DNA from: Cyanobacteria bacterium TGS_CYA1
GTDB taxonomy: Bacteria; Cyanobacteriota; Vampirovibrionia; Obscuribacterales; Obscuribacteraceae
Assembly: GCA_026129135.1 (NCBI GenBank)
Contig: JAHCIQ010000009.1
Span: 62,001-126,000 of the forward strand
Reading direction: 5' to 3'
Length of the DNA stretch: 64,000 bases
Positions within the stretch are counted from its first letter, which is position 1. Each line of letters opens with the position of its first letter. The translations under genes and the position numbers were made by a program. Below are positions 51,572 to 60,109 of the stretch, one piece after another. The notes beneath the pieces are model-generated. The model made no database searches, was not told the origin of the DNA, and saw only the letters and a program-made list of their open reading frames with translations.

Positions 51572-53102
51572 AGAAAGCAAACAAGATTCCACATCCTTCC
51601 TACCAGACGTTGGCGATATTTTGTACATCTGCATCATGCAGGTACTGCTCTTTGGTAGACCTTCCTTTCTTTTTCAAGATTGCTCGATTGGATGGCATCT
51701 TGCTGCTGGCCAGTTCATTTTAGAGCACGGACAAATTCCTCGAACCGATATCGCTTCATATTCTTTTCCAGATAAACCTTGGGTACCCTATGAGTGGTTT
51801 TTCGATTTAATAGCAGCCTGCTTGACCAATCTTGGCGGCTTCAATCTACTGGCTGTTTTTTCGGCTTCACTCATCGCATATGTTTTCGTGAAAACCTATG
51901 ACTGGCAACGATCACAGAATACAGGACTGAAAGTTGCCACGCTAGTTAGCATTATAGGTATTTTCGCATCAGCAGTTCACTGGCTGGCCCGTCCTCACAT
52001 CATCACATTCTTGTGCTTTTCTATTTATCTATCGGTTCTGCAAAAGTACGAGCGTAATGCGATATCTGGTCGCAGAATGCTCATTGTCTTAGCACTGACA
52101 ATGCTTCCCTGGGTCAATTGCCATCCGGCTTTTCCGCTTGGATTGATTCTGATTTCCATTCACCTATTTGCAGCACTGATATCCCGCTCCGCAAAAGACA
52201 AAGTGAAATTCTTGATTATAGCCCTTGCCACCACAAGCGCCACCACATTAATCAATCCAAATTTCTTCGAACTTCATTTGTACATTTTGAATTATCTTAA
52301 GGGAACGGGCATACTAGCGAACACAGAGGAATATTTATCGCCTGTATTTCACGGAAATATCCATGCTTTCTGCCTTGAACTTCTTATTTTCATTCTTATT
52401 ATTGCTTTCTACAAATACAGAGGAACCCAAAAGATCTCTTTGAGTTCAGTCCTCATAAGCATTTTCAGTCTTCATCTTGCATTGTCGGCTGTGCGAAACA
52501 TACCTATTTTCGTTTTAGCGGTCTCTCCTCTAATCGGTTTTCTGATGCAACGAAATACAAATGAAAACGTCGAGATCCAAGGAAAGATCGATGAAGAGAA
52601 CAAAAACAATACCGAGGTTGACAAATCCAGAAACAAGTTTGCAGAATTCGACCAGCAAGAATTGCGGAGTAAAAAGCGCATCTTGTCTGTTGTTTATACG
52701 CTTGTAGTATTAGTTTTGGCATTCACTCCAAACATGAAAACTGGCTTTAATCCAGAAACGACACCAACCAAGACTCTAGATTACATTGATAAGAACTTGC
52801 GTCCCGCCCAGGTCGGCGACTGCGGCTTTAACCTGGACAATTGGGGTGGACTGCTCCTCTACAAGCTGAAAATGAAAGTCTTCATCGACGACAGAGCAGA
52901 TTTTTACGGGCAGGAATATTACGGCAAATACGGCACCATTGTCCAAACAGATCCAGGATGGCAAGGCCTATTGGATCAATTCAAAATCAAATGGATTTTG
53001 ATGCCCGCAAATGCAAAATTAGTGCAAGCACTATCTATCAATCCCCAATGGTCCCTGGTTGCAAAAGACGAGGCTTCAGTCATTTATCGCCGCCAAAAAT
53101 GA
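51534..53102 (+). CDS. Polytopic membrane protein, GT-C glycosyltransferase-like
   Basis: 522 residues with about ten hydrophobic segments between residues 30 and 400. The N-terminal signature DCSIGWHLAAGQFILEHGQI, then PRTDIASYSF and PWVPYEWFFDLI, resembles a widespread group of GT-C-like membrane proteins of unknown or dolichyl-phosphate-mannose-dependent type. A soluble region (about 350-390) precedes the last segment, and the C-terminal 100 residues are extracytoplasmic with DDRADFYGQEYYGKY. It overlaps the pilin gene by 38 bases, so it may act on the pilus, for example by glycosylation, but this is inference. The end overlaps the convergent gene at 53080 by 23 bases. Confidence 0.6.
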   Translation: MNQMQQVQQVAPEESKQDSTSFLPDVGDILYICIMQVLLFGRPSFLFQDCSIGWHLAAGQFILEHGQIPRTDIASYSFPDKPWVPYEWFFDLIAACLTNLGGFNLLAVFSASLIAYVFVKTYDWQRSQNTGLKVATLVSIIGIFASAVHWLARPHIITFLCFSIYLSVLQKYERNAISGRRMLIVLALTMLPWVNCHPAFPLGLILISIHLFAALISRSAKDKVKFLIIALATTSATTLINPNFFELHLYILNYLKGTGILANTEEYLSPVFHGNIHAFCLELLIFILIIAFYKYRGTQKISLSSVLISIFSLHLALSAVRNIPIFVLAVSPLIGFLMQRNTNENVEIQGKIDEENKNNTEVDKSRNKFAEFDQQELRSKKRILSVVYTLVVLVLAFTPNMKTGFNPETTPTKTLDYIDKNLRPAQVGDCGFNLDNWGGLLLYKLKMKVFIDDRADFYGQEYYGKYGTIVQTDPGWQGLLDQFKIKWILMPANAKLVQALSINPQWSLVAKDEASVIYRRQK

Positions 53103-54123
53103 AATTTACGTCCAAAGGCGTTTCGTAAGTCAAAATTTGATGATATGAAATCTCAGAGGATCGCAAACATGCCCTTAAAAGACTATTGGGTCCCCAGGTT
53201 TTTCTATCTGTCCAACACCAGAAAACAGCTAGATAATTCTGCAAATATTTTCGACTTATTCCTCTAAATTTTTCGCGCAAAAAGAGTAGACATTTCGAAA
53301 CGTGCTTTTTCAATTTGTGGGAATATGGCTGAGCATCAAGATTTTGATGCAAGTGTGAATTCGAATTATCTTTGAGCGCGAAATAATTTGCTGGCAATCT
53401 TTCTATCAATCCCGCATCCTCCAGTTCAAAGAGAGGCAACATCACATCGTGAACGGTTGCTTCTAATTTTTGAAGTATGTTATCGAGGTCAATTTTTCCG
53501 GCCCGAATCAATTCGTAGACCTTGCGGTCAAAATCGCTTAGAGAGTTAAGTTTCAATTCAACATCTTCTGAACTTTTATTGAACTCGTCCTTTACGTTCA
53601 CTTTTAGATAAGCCATTTTTTGCTCTGCTTGCGGATGTTCATTAAGTGGAGTAAGCCTGCTCCTCTTCATAAAAATCGGCATGAACAAAGCAGAACCAAT
53701 CTTCTTTTCACGGTTTTCCATCAAGTCTTTTATGACTGTGGATAATTTTTTGAATATCGCCAAACAAGTAGAATAGGCTATTCCCAAATGTTTATGTATT
53801 TGAAAACAATTAAAAGCCAAACCTCGCTCCAGTAGCCAAATCATTTTTAGATATGGTCCGATTTTCCGAACGCCATTAAATATGGTGCCCGCTGTCAATG
53901 ACGAAATAGTGCCACAATCATTGCAAATACAATCTCGCGACCTGGCAAGCCTTCTAACATTACTGCCCTGACATTCCTTGCAACGCACTTCTTTCGCCAA
54001 TTTATTTAGAACATAATTCATGCATGTTTGCTCATCAGCAAACTTAGATTCGAATTTTGTCAAAGCAAGAACAACATCATTTGCGCATCCAAACTGGTCA
54101 TGTGCAAAACGCTCACTACTCAT
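53080..54123 (-). CDS. IS1595-type transposase-derived protein with a DprA-like winged helix replacing the catalytic domain
   Basis: 347 residues from ATG 54123, with AGGAGG 8 bases upstream (GTG 54132 overlaps that site). Residues about 30-85 are a zinc ribbon (CKEC...CNDC), and SLTAGTIFNGVRKIGPYLKMIW then begins the helical DNA-binding part typical of IS1595 transposases. Residues about 190-255 form a winged helix resembling DprA (LSDFDRKVYELI, FELEDAGLIERLPANYFAL). The end ISRKYLQNYLAVFWCW matches the C-terminal tail of the ISXO2-like domain. The DDE catalytic stretch between them is absent. No terminal repeats were found. It may be a domesticated DNA-binding regulator. Confidence 0.7.
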   Translation of the reverse strand: MSSERFAHDQFGCANDVVLALTKFESKFADEQTCMNYVLNKLAKEVRCKECQGSNVRRLARSRDCICNDCGTISSLTAGTIFNGVRKIGPYLKMIWLLERGLAFNCFQIHKHLGIAYSTCLAIFKKLSTVIKDLMENREKKIGSALFMPIFMKRSRLTPLNEHPQAEQKMAYLKVNVKDEFNKSSEDVELKLNSLSDFDRKVYELIRAGKIDLDNILQKLEATVHDVMLPLFELEDAGLIERLPANYFALKDNSNSHLHQNLDAQPYSHKLKKHVSKCLLFLREKFRGISRKYLQNYLAVFWCWTDRKTWGPNSLLRACLRSSEISYHQILTYETPLDVNFIFGGDK

Positions 54124-54185
54124 GCGTCTCACCTCCTTCTAAAAGGTAAGACGAAGAATTGATGCAAAGAGTTCAATTTGCCTCC

Positions 54186-54224
54186 CAACTAAAAAATAAA
54201 CCGATATCGGCTTATTTTTTAAAG
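54186..54224. repeat. Dispersed palindrome, copy 6
   Basis: Arms pair from the centre at 54205/54206 for 16 positions (54190-54221) with one A/C mismatch. It lies 11 bases beyond the stop of the degenerate GGDEF gene (minus strand) and 66 bases upstream of the transposase-derived gene start. Confidence 0.85.
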
Positions 54225-54231
54225 GAGTCAA

Positions 54232-54942
54232 TTAGAAGCAAAAAACGCGGTCTCCACCTCGTTCGATGGCATACTCTAATGATTCAAGAGCCTTGGCTAA
54301 CAAGTCTTCGTAAGAACTGCCGTGTCGAGGGTGGCTTGCAATTCCGAAACTGGCTGTAATTGAAAAGCTTTCCCAGTTATATGAAATGACCTGAGAACCT
54401 ATCTTCTTGCGTATACGCTCAGCCACAAGTGCCGCCTGGGCTTGTTGGGTTTGGGCAAAAATAATGGCAAATTGCACTGGACTGTAAACAGCGCAAATAT
54501 CTACTTCTCGGGTAGAAGTGCGAATAACGTTTGCAATTACCTTTGATATCGCGTCTCTTGTGAGTGGACCATATTTGTCATAAATTTCGTCGACTCTATC
54601 TACACTGAAAAGGCAAATGCACATTTCTTGAGAGTAGCGACTAGCACGCAATAACTCGGCCTGCATCTCTTTGGTAAAAGCTTGATGATTGGGAAGTTCT
54701 GTAAGAACATCTAAATGCGCTAGCCGTTCAATTTCGATACCCTTGGATTTGATTGCAGCAAGTTCTTTTTCTCTTTCTTTGGAAAAACTTTCCAATTGCC
54801 TAACTTTCTCTAAAGTATCTGCTTTGGTCGCTAGAATTTCCTTTAGATGAGGACGCCTTCGCTCAACATCTTCTCGAACCTGAAAGAACGTCAGATTTTT
54901 AAAGTCGGCGCTTTTCTTTGTAGCGGTTTTGTCTTCAGTCAT
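54232..54942 (-). CDS. Degenerate GGDEF domain protein
   Basis: 236 residues. A charged helical N-terminal part (about residues 20-75) is followed by a GGDEF fold (about 76-235): HLDVLTELPNHQAFTKEM, then FSVDRVDEIYDKYGP, and SFGIASHPRHGSSYEDLLAKAL near the end. The signature half reads VYSPVQFAIIF where RYGGDEF is expected, so the active site is lost and cyclase activity is unlikely; a GTP- or c-di-GMP-binding or purely structural role remains possible. It follows the 2Fe-2S ferredoxin gene by 15 bases. Confidence 0.82.
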   Translation of the reverse strand: MTEDKTATKKSADFKNLTFFQVREDVERRRPHLKEILATKADTLEKVRQLESFSKEREKELAAIKSKGIEIERLAHLDVLTELPNHQAFTKEMQAELLRASRYSQEMCICLFSVDRVDEIYDKYGPLTRDAISKVIANVIRTSTREVDICAVYSPVQFAIIFAQTQQAQAALVAERIRKKIGSQVISYNWESFSITASFGIASHPRHGSSYEDLLAKALESLEYAIERGGDRVFCF

Positions 54943-54957
54943 GAAACTTAGAGTAAG

Positions 54958-55260
54958 TTATCGTTTTTTCTTGTGCATTAAATGGAGCTTTCCTTTCGGA
55001 GAACTTCCATCTATATGACACCGGATTATGTCCACACAATCATCCTTAGTGACCTTGAGATAACTATGCCCATCCGGTTTGAATTTGACTACAGGTCCAT
55101 GCTCACAAAGCCCAAAACAGTCAGATTTCTTCAGTTTGAAAATGTTGTCGAGTTCGCATTCTTCAATAAGCATTTTCAGCTGCTTGAAGACAGAGGGACT
55201 GTTGCGACGATTGCAGTGCTTTCCCTTTACGCAGACGAGCAATTTATTTGCTAATTCCAA
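54958..55260 (-). CDS. Thioredoxin-like 2Fe-2S ferredoxin domain protein
   Basis: 100 residues from TTG 55260, which has GAGGGG about 7 bases upstream; TTG 55275 overlaps that site. The pattern VCVKGKHCNRRNS, then about 30 residues, then DCFGLCEHGPVV and YLKVTKDDCVDII matches (2Fe-2S) ferredoxins of the thioredoxin-like type, with cluster cysteines at about residues 10, 15, 48 and 52. The C-terminal tail is Lys-rich. It is cotranscribed with the degenerate GGDEF gene, 15 bases apart. Its electron-transfer partner is unknown. Confidence 0.8.
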   Translation of the reverse strand: MELANKLLVCVKGKHCNRRNSPSVFKQLKMLIEECELDNIFKLKKSDCFGLCEHGPVVKFKPDGHSYLKVTKDDCVDIIRCHIDGSSPKGKLHLMHKKKR

Positions 55261-55307
55261 TTCTGCACCCCTCAAAGAGTCCGCTTGACAAAGACTTATA
55301 ATAAGGG

Positions 55308-55979
55308 CTATTTGGACTCTTGTGGCTTAATTTCTGTAAAGTTGTAGCCTAACTCCCTCGATTTAGCCTTATCCGAAGCTGACAGCTTGTCTTTTCCCAG
55401 TTCTGTGAAGCATTGTCCACGAACGAAATAAAACTGGGCAGCATCTTTGTCCTTTAGTTTTTGAATAGCTATAGTGAGATCCCGGACAGCTTCCTTATAT
55501 TCGCCAAGATAAAACAGTGCGACTCCCCTGTTGCCAAACGCCGAGTAGAAGGTAGGATCCTTTTCAATTGCCTTACTGCAATCGACCATTGCCGGCTTGT
55601 ACTCTTTTAGATTTATCAGAGCACAAGCTCGGTTAACATAGCCAAAAACATTGTCTTTGTTGAGCTTCAGCGCAGATGTTGCATCAGCAAGGGCTTGCTC
55701 ATTTTCATTCTTTTGTAGATGCAAATTTGACTTGAACACATATGCATTATCATTGCGGGGATCAAGTTCTAAAGCTTTCTGAAACATCTGGTTTGCATCA
55801 TCATATTTTCGTTCTGATAATAGCTTGCTGCCCTTCTCAACCATGGTCTGAGCGGTTTCTTTTAATGCCTTGTCGTGACTTTCACCTCTGTACGCACAAG
55901 AGCACAAAGTTGCACAAAGGATAAGGCTTATGAAAAATATGAGTGATTTGGGCATAAAAGGTAGCCAGAACAACCGCAT
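55308..55979 (-). CDS. Lipoprotein with TPR repeats
   Basis: 223 residues from ATG 55979; TTG 55997 or ATG 55955 are alternatives without better ribosome sites. The signal FFISLILCATLCSC has a lipobox with Cys near residue 28, so the protein is probably lipid-anchored. Four or five TPR units follow (EKGSKLLSERKYDDANQMFQ, KALELDPRNDNAYV, DPTFYSAFGNRGVALFYLGE). It would scaffold proteins at the outer or inner membrane. It is separated from the 2Fe-2S gene by 47 bases on the same strand and may belong to the same operon. Confidence 0.78.
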   Translation of the reverse strand: MRLFWLPFMPKSLIFFISLILCATLCSCAYRGESHDKALKETAQTMVEKGSKLLSERKYDDANQMFQKALELDPRNDNAYVFKSNLHLQKNENEQALADATSALKLNKDNVFGYVNRACALINLKEYKPAMVDCSKAIEKDPTFYSAFGNRGVALFYLGEYKEAVRDLTIAIQKLKDKDAAQFYFVRGQCFTELGKDKLSASDKAKSRELGYNFTEIKPQESK

Positions 55980-56021
55980 AATCTTAACAGGTCGCAACTG
56001 CCCGCGCTTAAAACTCTACTT

Positions 56022-58052
56022 TTAGAAATTAACCGATATCGGTTCGATTTTTTCTTTAAGGTCAAGATCAAAAATCAGCGCGTAAAAATAAAGTTCGGCC
56101 TCCATGGTTCTTTTAATATTTTCGGCTTTGCGAAAACCATGCTGTTCGCCTTCATAAGCTAAGTACGCCACAGTGACTTTTTTGTCTTTCAATGCGGCGA
56201 CCATTTGCTCTGCTTGAGACGGCGGCACGACTTTGTCTTCCAGACCCTGAAAAAAGATTACCGGACAGTTCAGCTTATTTGTGAAATTAATGGGCGAACG
56301 ATCGAAATACAGACTCGCAGCTTCAGGATATGGACCGATAAGACTGTCCAGATACCTTGACTCGAATTTATGAGTGTCGTTCATCAAGGCTTTTAGATCG
56401 CCTATGCCGTAATAACTGCAACCCGCGGTAAAAGTGTCGCAAAATGTCAAAGCGCACAGTGTTGTGTATCCACCTGCGCTGCCACCAGCGATAATTAAAC
56501 GCTTGGGATCTACAAGCCCCTTGTCGCATAAATATTGCGCGGCACCCTGGCAATCCAGCATGTCTACGATGCCCCAGTTTTTCAGTAAGCGATTTCTGTA
56601 CTTCCTGCCAAATCCCGTGCTCCCGCCATAATTAACATCAACTACAGCAAAACCTCTACTGGTCCAGAATTGATAAGTGAGATTCAAAACAGCATCAGAT
56701 GCCGAAGTAGGTCCGCCATGGCTTCGAACTATTAGGGGCGGCTTGTCAATATTATTTACTTCGACGTTCTTATTTTGCGGCGGATAGAAAAATGCATGCG
56801 CCAATTCTTTGTTTGCGCCTTCAAATTCAATAGTCTGTGGAATTGAGATAAATCCTTTGTCTATCTGAAGACTAGAGCCCGAGCGCAAAATTTGAAAGCT
56901 TTTATCACGAGTGTCGAATTTCACCACCGACCGCACCATATTTGGTGCTCCTGCAATCATCACGATATCGGTGCCTCTAGCCGAGACGTAGTCCATGTCA
57001 GTAAATGGAGTCTCTATTTTGCAAAAAGTGTAGTGATTCTTTTTATTATCAAACTCTAATAGCGACAGAAACCACAAGCCTTTTTCGCAATAAACGCTAT
57101 ATAAACTCTTTTCGTCCTCAGCCAAGGCATATGTATTATCAGCGAAGACCCAGAGCGGCAACCCAAATTCAGCAGACATCGAAACAACGGGAATTTTTTT
57201 CTCCACAGAAGAAGAACTAAAAACAGTTTCGGGCGCACTAATTTTATAAATATTCCAGAATCCAGATTCTTCATCGACAAAGAACAAAGTTCCATCCGGA
57301 GCAAACAAGGGCTGATAGACAGAGTTATCAACACCGCCTGCAACTATTTCTGGTTCTCTTGTCGGATCATTCAAGTCTGCTAAAAACAATCTACTTTCAT
57401 CCCAGGGCATGTTGGGATGTTCCCAGGCAATAAAGGCACACAGTGAGCCACTTTCGTTCAATCTTGGAAAAGCGAAAAAGTCATGTCCGGCATAAAGTAC
57501 GATTGGTTCATTGCCAACACTGTTCTGGTCTAGTTCAAGTGAGACGGCTGCAATTACGTTCTGGGGCTCGCCGCCAGCTTCAGGCAGTATTTCCATCACG
57601 CACAAAATGCGATTTCTATTTTTGTCGAAAACCAGATCTGCATATCGCCAGGGTCCTTCACAAGACAAGGCGCGAGGCTCTTTTCCACTTGCCGCAAGAT
57701 AAAGTCGCTGATCTTTATAATTGACAAAAACGATTATTTCTTGAGCGTCCCCAAAAACTGTGCATTCCGGTAAAACGGCATAAGCACCGCCGCCATACTC
57801 GTGTACGAGAGTACGAGCATTGTATCCCTGCGGAAACATATCCTCCGCACCATGCTTATCATTGCGCACCACAACGTTGCGTCCGCCTTCGAGAGGTCTG
57901 GTTTCAAGCCAATAAACAAATGGATCAGAACCGTTTGCACTTTTAAAACCAAATTGCGATTCCTGCAATTTGATGCTCCCACCAGCGATTTCTTGAGCAC
58001 CAATGGGACTTTGCCAAACTTTTCTCTTATTCGATGATTCAGTCTGATTCAT
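56022..58052 (-). CDS. S9 family peptidase (prolyl oligopeptidase/acylaminoacyl-peptidase-like)
   Basis: 676 residues. Residues about 40-380 form a beta-propeller (FDKNRNRILC, FAWEHPN-type FIAWEHPNMPWD, FAPDGTLFFVDE), and about 400-665 the alpha/beta-hydrolase domain. The catalytic Ser is in IIAGGSAGGYTTL, with Asp in FFQGLEDKVVPPSQ and His in EGEQHGFRKAENI. SHGGPTSA and VNYGGSTGFGR form the oxyanion region. It cleaves peptides, probably in the cytoplasm as no signal peptide is seen. The C-terminal end (EPISVNF) is encoded by palindrome copy 7. Its start overlaps the end of the upstream MshEN-like gene by 14 bases. Confidence 0.88.
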   Translation of the reverse strand: MNQTESSNKRKVWQSPIGAQEIAGGSIKLQESQFGFKSANGSDPFVYWLETRPLEGGRNVVVRNDKHGAEDMFPQGYNARTLVHEYGGGAYAVLPECTVFGDAQEIIVFVNYKDQRLYLAASGKEPRALSCEGPWRYADLVFDKNRNRILCVMEILPEAGGEPQNVIAAVSLELDQNSVGNEPIVLYAGHDFFAFPRLNESGSLCAFIAWEHPNMPWDESRLFLADLNDPTREPEIVAGGVDNSVYQPLFAPDGTLFFVDEESGFWNIYKISAPETVFSSSSVEKKIPVVSMSAEFGLPLWVFADNTYALAEDEKSLYSVYCEKGLWFLSLLEFDNKKNHYTFCKIETPFTDMDYVSARGTDIVMIAGAPNMVRSVVKFDTRDKSFQILRSGSSLQIDKGFISIPQTIEFEGANKELAHAFFYPPQNKNVEVNNIDKPPLIVRSHGGPTSASDAVLNLTYQFWTSRGFAVVDVNYGGSTGFGRKYRNRLLKNWGIVDMLDCQGAAQYLCDKGLVDPKRLIIAGGSAGGYTTLCALTFCDTFTAGCSYYGIGDLKALMNDTHKFESRYLDSLIGPYPEAASLYFDRSPINFTNKLNCPVIFFQGLEDKVVPPSQAEQMVAALKDKKVTVAYLAYEGEQHGFRKAENIKRTMEAELYFYALIFDLDLKEKIEPISVNF
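56023..56052. repeat. Dispersed palindrome, copy 7, overlapping the S9 peptidase stop region
   Basis: AACCGATATCGGTT at 56031-56044 is a perfect 14-bp palindrome, with a T-rich right flank. On the minus strand it encodes the last residues of the peptidase (EPISVNF) before the stop at 56022-56024, so the gene end has been built on the repeat. Confidence 0.82.
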
Positions 58053-59256
58053 TTTCTATTTGATTTTTTCGCATTGCAAAATTGATTAGCGCCTGCTCCA
58101 AAGTCAATTTGCCTCGCTGCAACAATTCGTGAATAGCTAAGCCTGACTCTATTACCTGTTCTTCTTTGGGTTTTAAATAACGCAAAATATTAGCCAGCAT
58201 CGACGCGTCGCGAAAACTCTGTTTAATAGCTTCTTTCAAATAGCCTGAGGATAATTCTTCCGTACGTTGGGCTTTTTTCATAATCATCGAAATCAAATCC
58301 GGATTACCCATAATTTCACCGATTACGTTTTTAGTTGACTCACGGCTCAAATAGCCACTCAAGCGGAGGAAGTCCAAAAACAAGAGATTGCGCTGGACGT
58401 CGTTTGGAACTGAGTTGGTATCTTTGACTGCCTGTTCCAGACTGATATTGGTCTTATGAATTACATTGAGCAGGTCAGCCGCTTTCGCCGATGTCAACTG
58501 ACTTTTCCAGATCATTTCTTGCAATTTCAAAGTTGCAGTTAAGAGATCCTCCGACAACCAGCCCATTTCGATTAGGACTTCGCCTATCATTTTGTCATTT
58601 GCTTGAGCCATTTCCACTGCAGACATCACTTCTGTAGGCGTCAAAAGCCTCGCAGCCACAAGCATCTCACCAAGTCTTATCTTCTGTCCATTCGAATCCG
58701 CTTGCGCAACTGGCGGTATGAGCTCTTTTTCAAGTTTGCTTTGAGCCTGCCCCAGATCCAATTGCCCCAGACGAACTTCTTTCTGGAGATTCAAAGCTAG
58801 TTCCAAGGAAGGTGTAGAAATTCGATTTAGTAGAAGCAACACGCGTCCCAGCGGCAGGCCCGATGTATCACTGACTCTGAGCGACATATCGAGCTGATCG
58901 TCGTTTATACATCTAGCGGCCGACAGCAATTCGCCCAGTCGTGTCCCTTTAGAAGCATAGGCTTCTACCCCGAGTCCAATCAGAGCATCCGAAAGCATCC
59001 ATTTTTTGCGATAAACCATCCCCATGGCTTCGCGAGCATCGTAAAGCCCGAGCAAGCCGTCTTTTATCATCGATTGAGCTTCGATGGCGGCTCTGATAGT
59101 TGCAGGATTGAGCAAATCAAGCATGGTTAAGCACTTGCCAAGCGGCAACCCGGTTTGCTTAGAGAGAGCCAAACCTCTCTCAATATCTTCTTTTGTGACC
59201 AGTCCAAAATAATTGAGTAGACTGCCGAGCTTTAATTCCTCCGGCTCACCGGACAT
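58039..59256 (-). CDS. Protein with three tandem MshEN/T2SSE_N-like domains, no ATPase
   Basis: 405 residues. Three domains of about 60 residues repeat: LKLGSLLNYFGLVTKEDIER (about 8), TRLGELLSAARCINDDQLDM (about 103) and IRLGEMLVAARLLTPTEVMS (about 190). Each has a second half-motif (LPLGKCL, LPLGRVLL, KMIGEVLIEMG) and a Gln. Arg-Leu-Gly is present in the second and third. In type II/IV pilus ATPases this domain binds c-di-GMP or the partner GspL; here it stands alone with a helical C-terminal third. A poly-purine AAGGGG lies about 8 bases before the ATG. It overlaps the S9 gene. Likely a multivalent sensor or adaptor. Confidence 0.68.
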   Translation of the reverse strand: MSGEPEELKLGSLLNYFGLVTKEDIERGLALSKQTGLPLGKCLTMLDLLNPATIRAAIEAQSMIKDGLLGLYDAREAMGMVYRKKWMLSDALIGLGVEAYASKGTRLGELLSAARCINDDQLDMSLRVSDTSGLPLGRVLLLLNRISTPSLELALNLQKEVRLGQLDLGQAQSKLEKELIPPVAQADSNGQKIRLGEMLVAARLLTPTEVMSAVEMAQANDKMIGEVLIEMGWLSEDLLTATLKLQEMIWKSQLTSAKAADLLNVIHKTNISLEQAVKDTNSVPNDVQRNLLFLDFLRLSGYLSRESTKNVIGEIMGNPDLISMIMKKAQRTEELSSGYLKEAIKQSFRDASMLANILRYLKPKEEQVIESGLAIHELLQRGKLTLEQALINFAMRKNQIENESD

Positions 59257-59385
59257 GCTGAGGACCCCTTCAATTGCTTAAATCTGCAAAACTGCATTCC
59301 ATAGTAATTTGCCCTTATATTATGACTACTTATCGTGGAAGGATCACTATTTTTGTGGGACAATAATTATTTTTCCGGCAATTAT

Positions 59386-59646
59386 ATGTCCGCTCAAGCG
59401 CCTACAAAACAAATCAAGGTCAGATATTTCGCTATCTTGCGTGAGGAACGCGGGCTTGACCTTGAGGAAATCAGCACGAATTGCGAGACACTGGAACAAC
59501 TCTATAAAGAATTATCGAACCGATATCGGTTTAGTTTGGAAGCGAGCCGGCTTGCAGTGTCTCAAAACGACAATTTTGCCGCCTGGACCGATCCCGTGAA
59601 ACATGGCTCGACAATAGTTTTCATCCCTCCAGTTGCAGGAGGCTAG
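59386..59646 (+). CDS. moaD: Molybdopterin synthase sulfur carrier subunit MoaD
   Basis: 86 residues from ATG 59386. The ubiquitin-like fold is shown by IKVRYFAILREERGL at the start and the C-terminal IVFIPPVAGG, whose last Gly becomes thiocarboxylated to feed sulfur to molybdopterin. Residues 45-50 (NRYRFS) are encoded by palindrome copy 8, yet the length and alignment fit normal MoaD. An in-frame GTG at 59335 is less likely. moaE begins 4 bases after the stop. Confidence 0.9.
   Translation: MSAQAPTKQIKVRYFAILREERGLDLEEISTNCETLEQLYKELSNRYRFSLEASRLAVSQNDNFAAWTDPVKHGSTIVFIPPVAGG
59515..59536. repeat. Dispersed palindrome, copy 8, within moaD
   Basis: CGAACCGATATCGGTTTA lies in frame within moaD, with a perfect AACCGATATCGGTT at 59518-59531 but without long A- and T-tracts. 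It encodes Asn-Arg-Tyr-Arg-Phe at a place where MoaD proteins often have RY-containing sequence, so it may be chance or a captured copy. Confidence 0.65.
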
Positions 59647-59650
59647 ACAA

Positions 59651-60109
59651 ATGAGCGACTTAGATTTTCAATTCGAAATTTGCCAGAACAAAATCAATCC
59701 CGAATGTCTTGCTGAAAAGTTGCGCTCAGACAAGAGCCTTGGCGGAATTGTCGTTTTTGAAGGACGAGTGCGCAATCAAAGCGAAGGCAAAAAAGTTCTC
59801 AAATTAGAGTACGAAGCTTACAAAGCTCTCGCCATACAAGAAGGCGTAAAAATCCTAGACGAAGCGCGTGCAAAACATCCAGAAATTAAAAGTTTGATTT
59901 GCGTTCACGCGGAAGGCGAGCTTGAACCGGGTGAACTAGCTGTCTTTGTCGGCGCTGCATCAGCCCATCGTGATGAAGCATTTCTTGGTTGTCGTTATGT
60001 AATCGAAGCAGTGAAGCACCGTTTGCCAATATGGAAAAAAGAAACGTTTGAAACTGGCGAAGCTCATTGGGTCAACTGTAGCGAACATCACGGTGCCGCA
60101 TGCAACTAA
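59651..60109 (+). CDS. moaE: Molybdopterin synthase catalytic subunit MoaE
   Basis: 152 residues from ATG 59651, which has AGGAGG 8 bases upstream. Signatures are GIVVFEGRVRNQSEGKKV, LEYEAYKALA, VHAEGELEPGE, VGAASAHRDEAF and the catalytic Lys region VKHRLPIWKKETFE. With MoaD it converts precursor Z (cPMP) to molybdopterin. The end overlaps moaA by 10 bases. Confidence 0.95.
   Translation: MSDLDFQFEICQNKINPECLAEKLRSDKSLGGIVVFEGRVRNQSEGKKVLKLEYEAYKALAIQEGVKILDEARAKHPEIKSLICVHAEGELEPGELAVFVGAASAHRDEAFLGCRYVIEAVKHRLPIWKKETFETGEAHWVNCSEHHGAACN

Noticed and set aside
51737-51757. Another AACCGATATCG sequence at 51741 in the membrane-protein gene
   Set aside because: Only half the palindrome is kept, and it encodes the family's conserved RTDIAS stretch, so chance is sufficient. 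A similar partial match near 56966 was dropped for the same reason.
53080-54240. A complete insertion sequence around the transposase-derived gene
   Set aside because: I saw no terminal inverted repeats or target duplication, and the catalytic region is missing.
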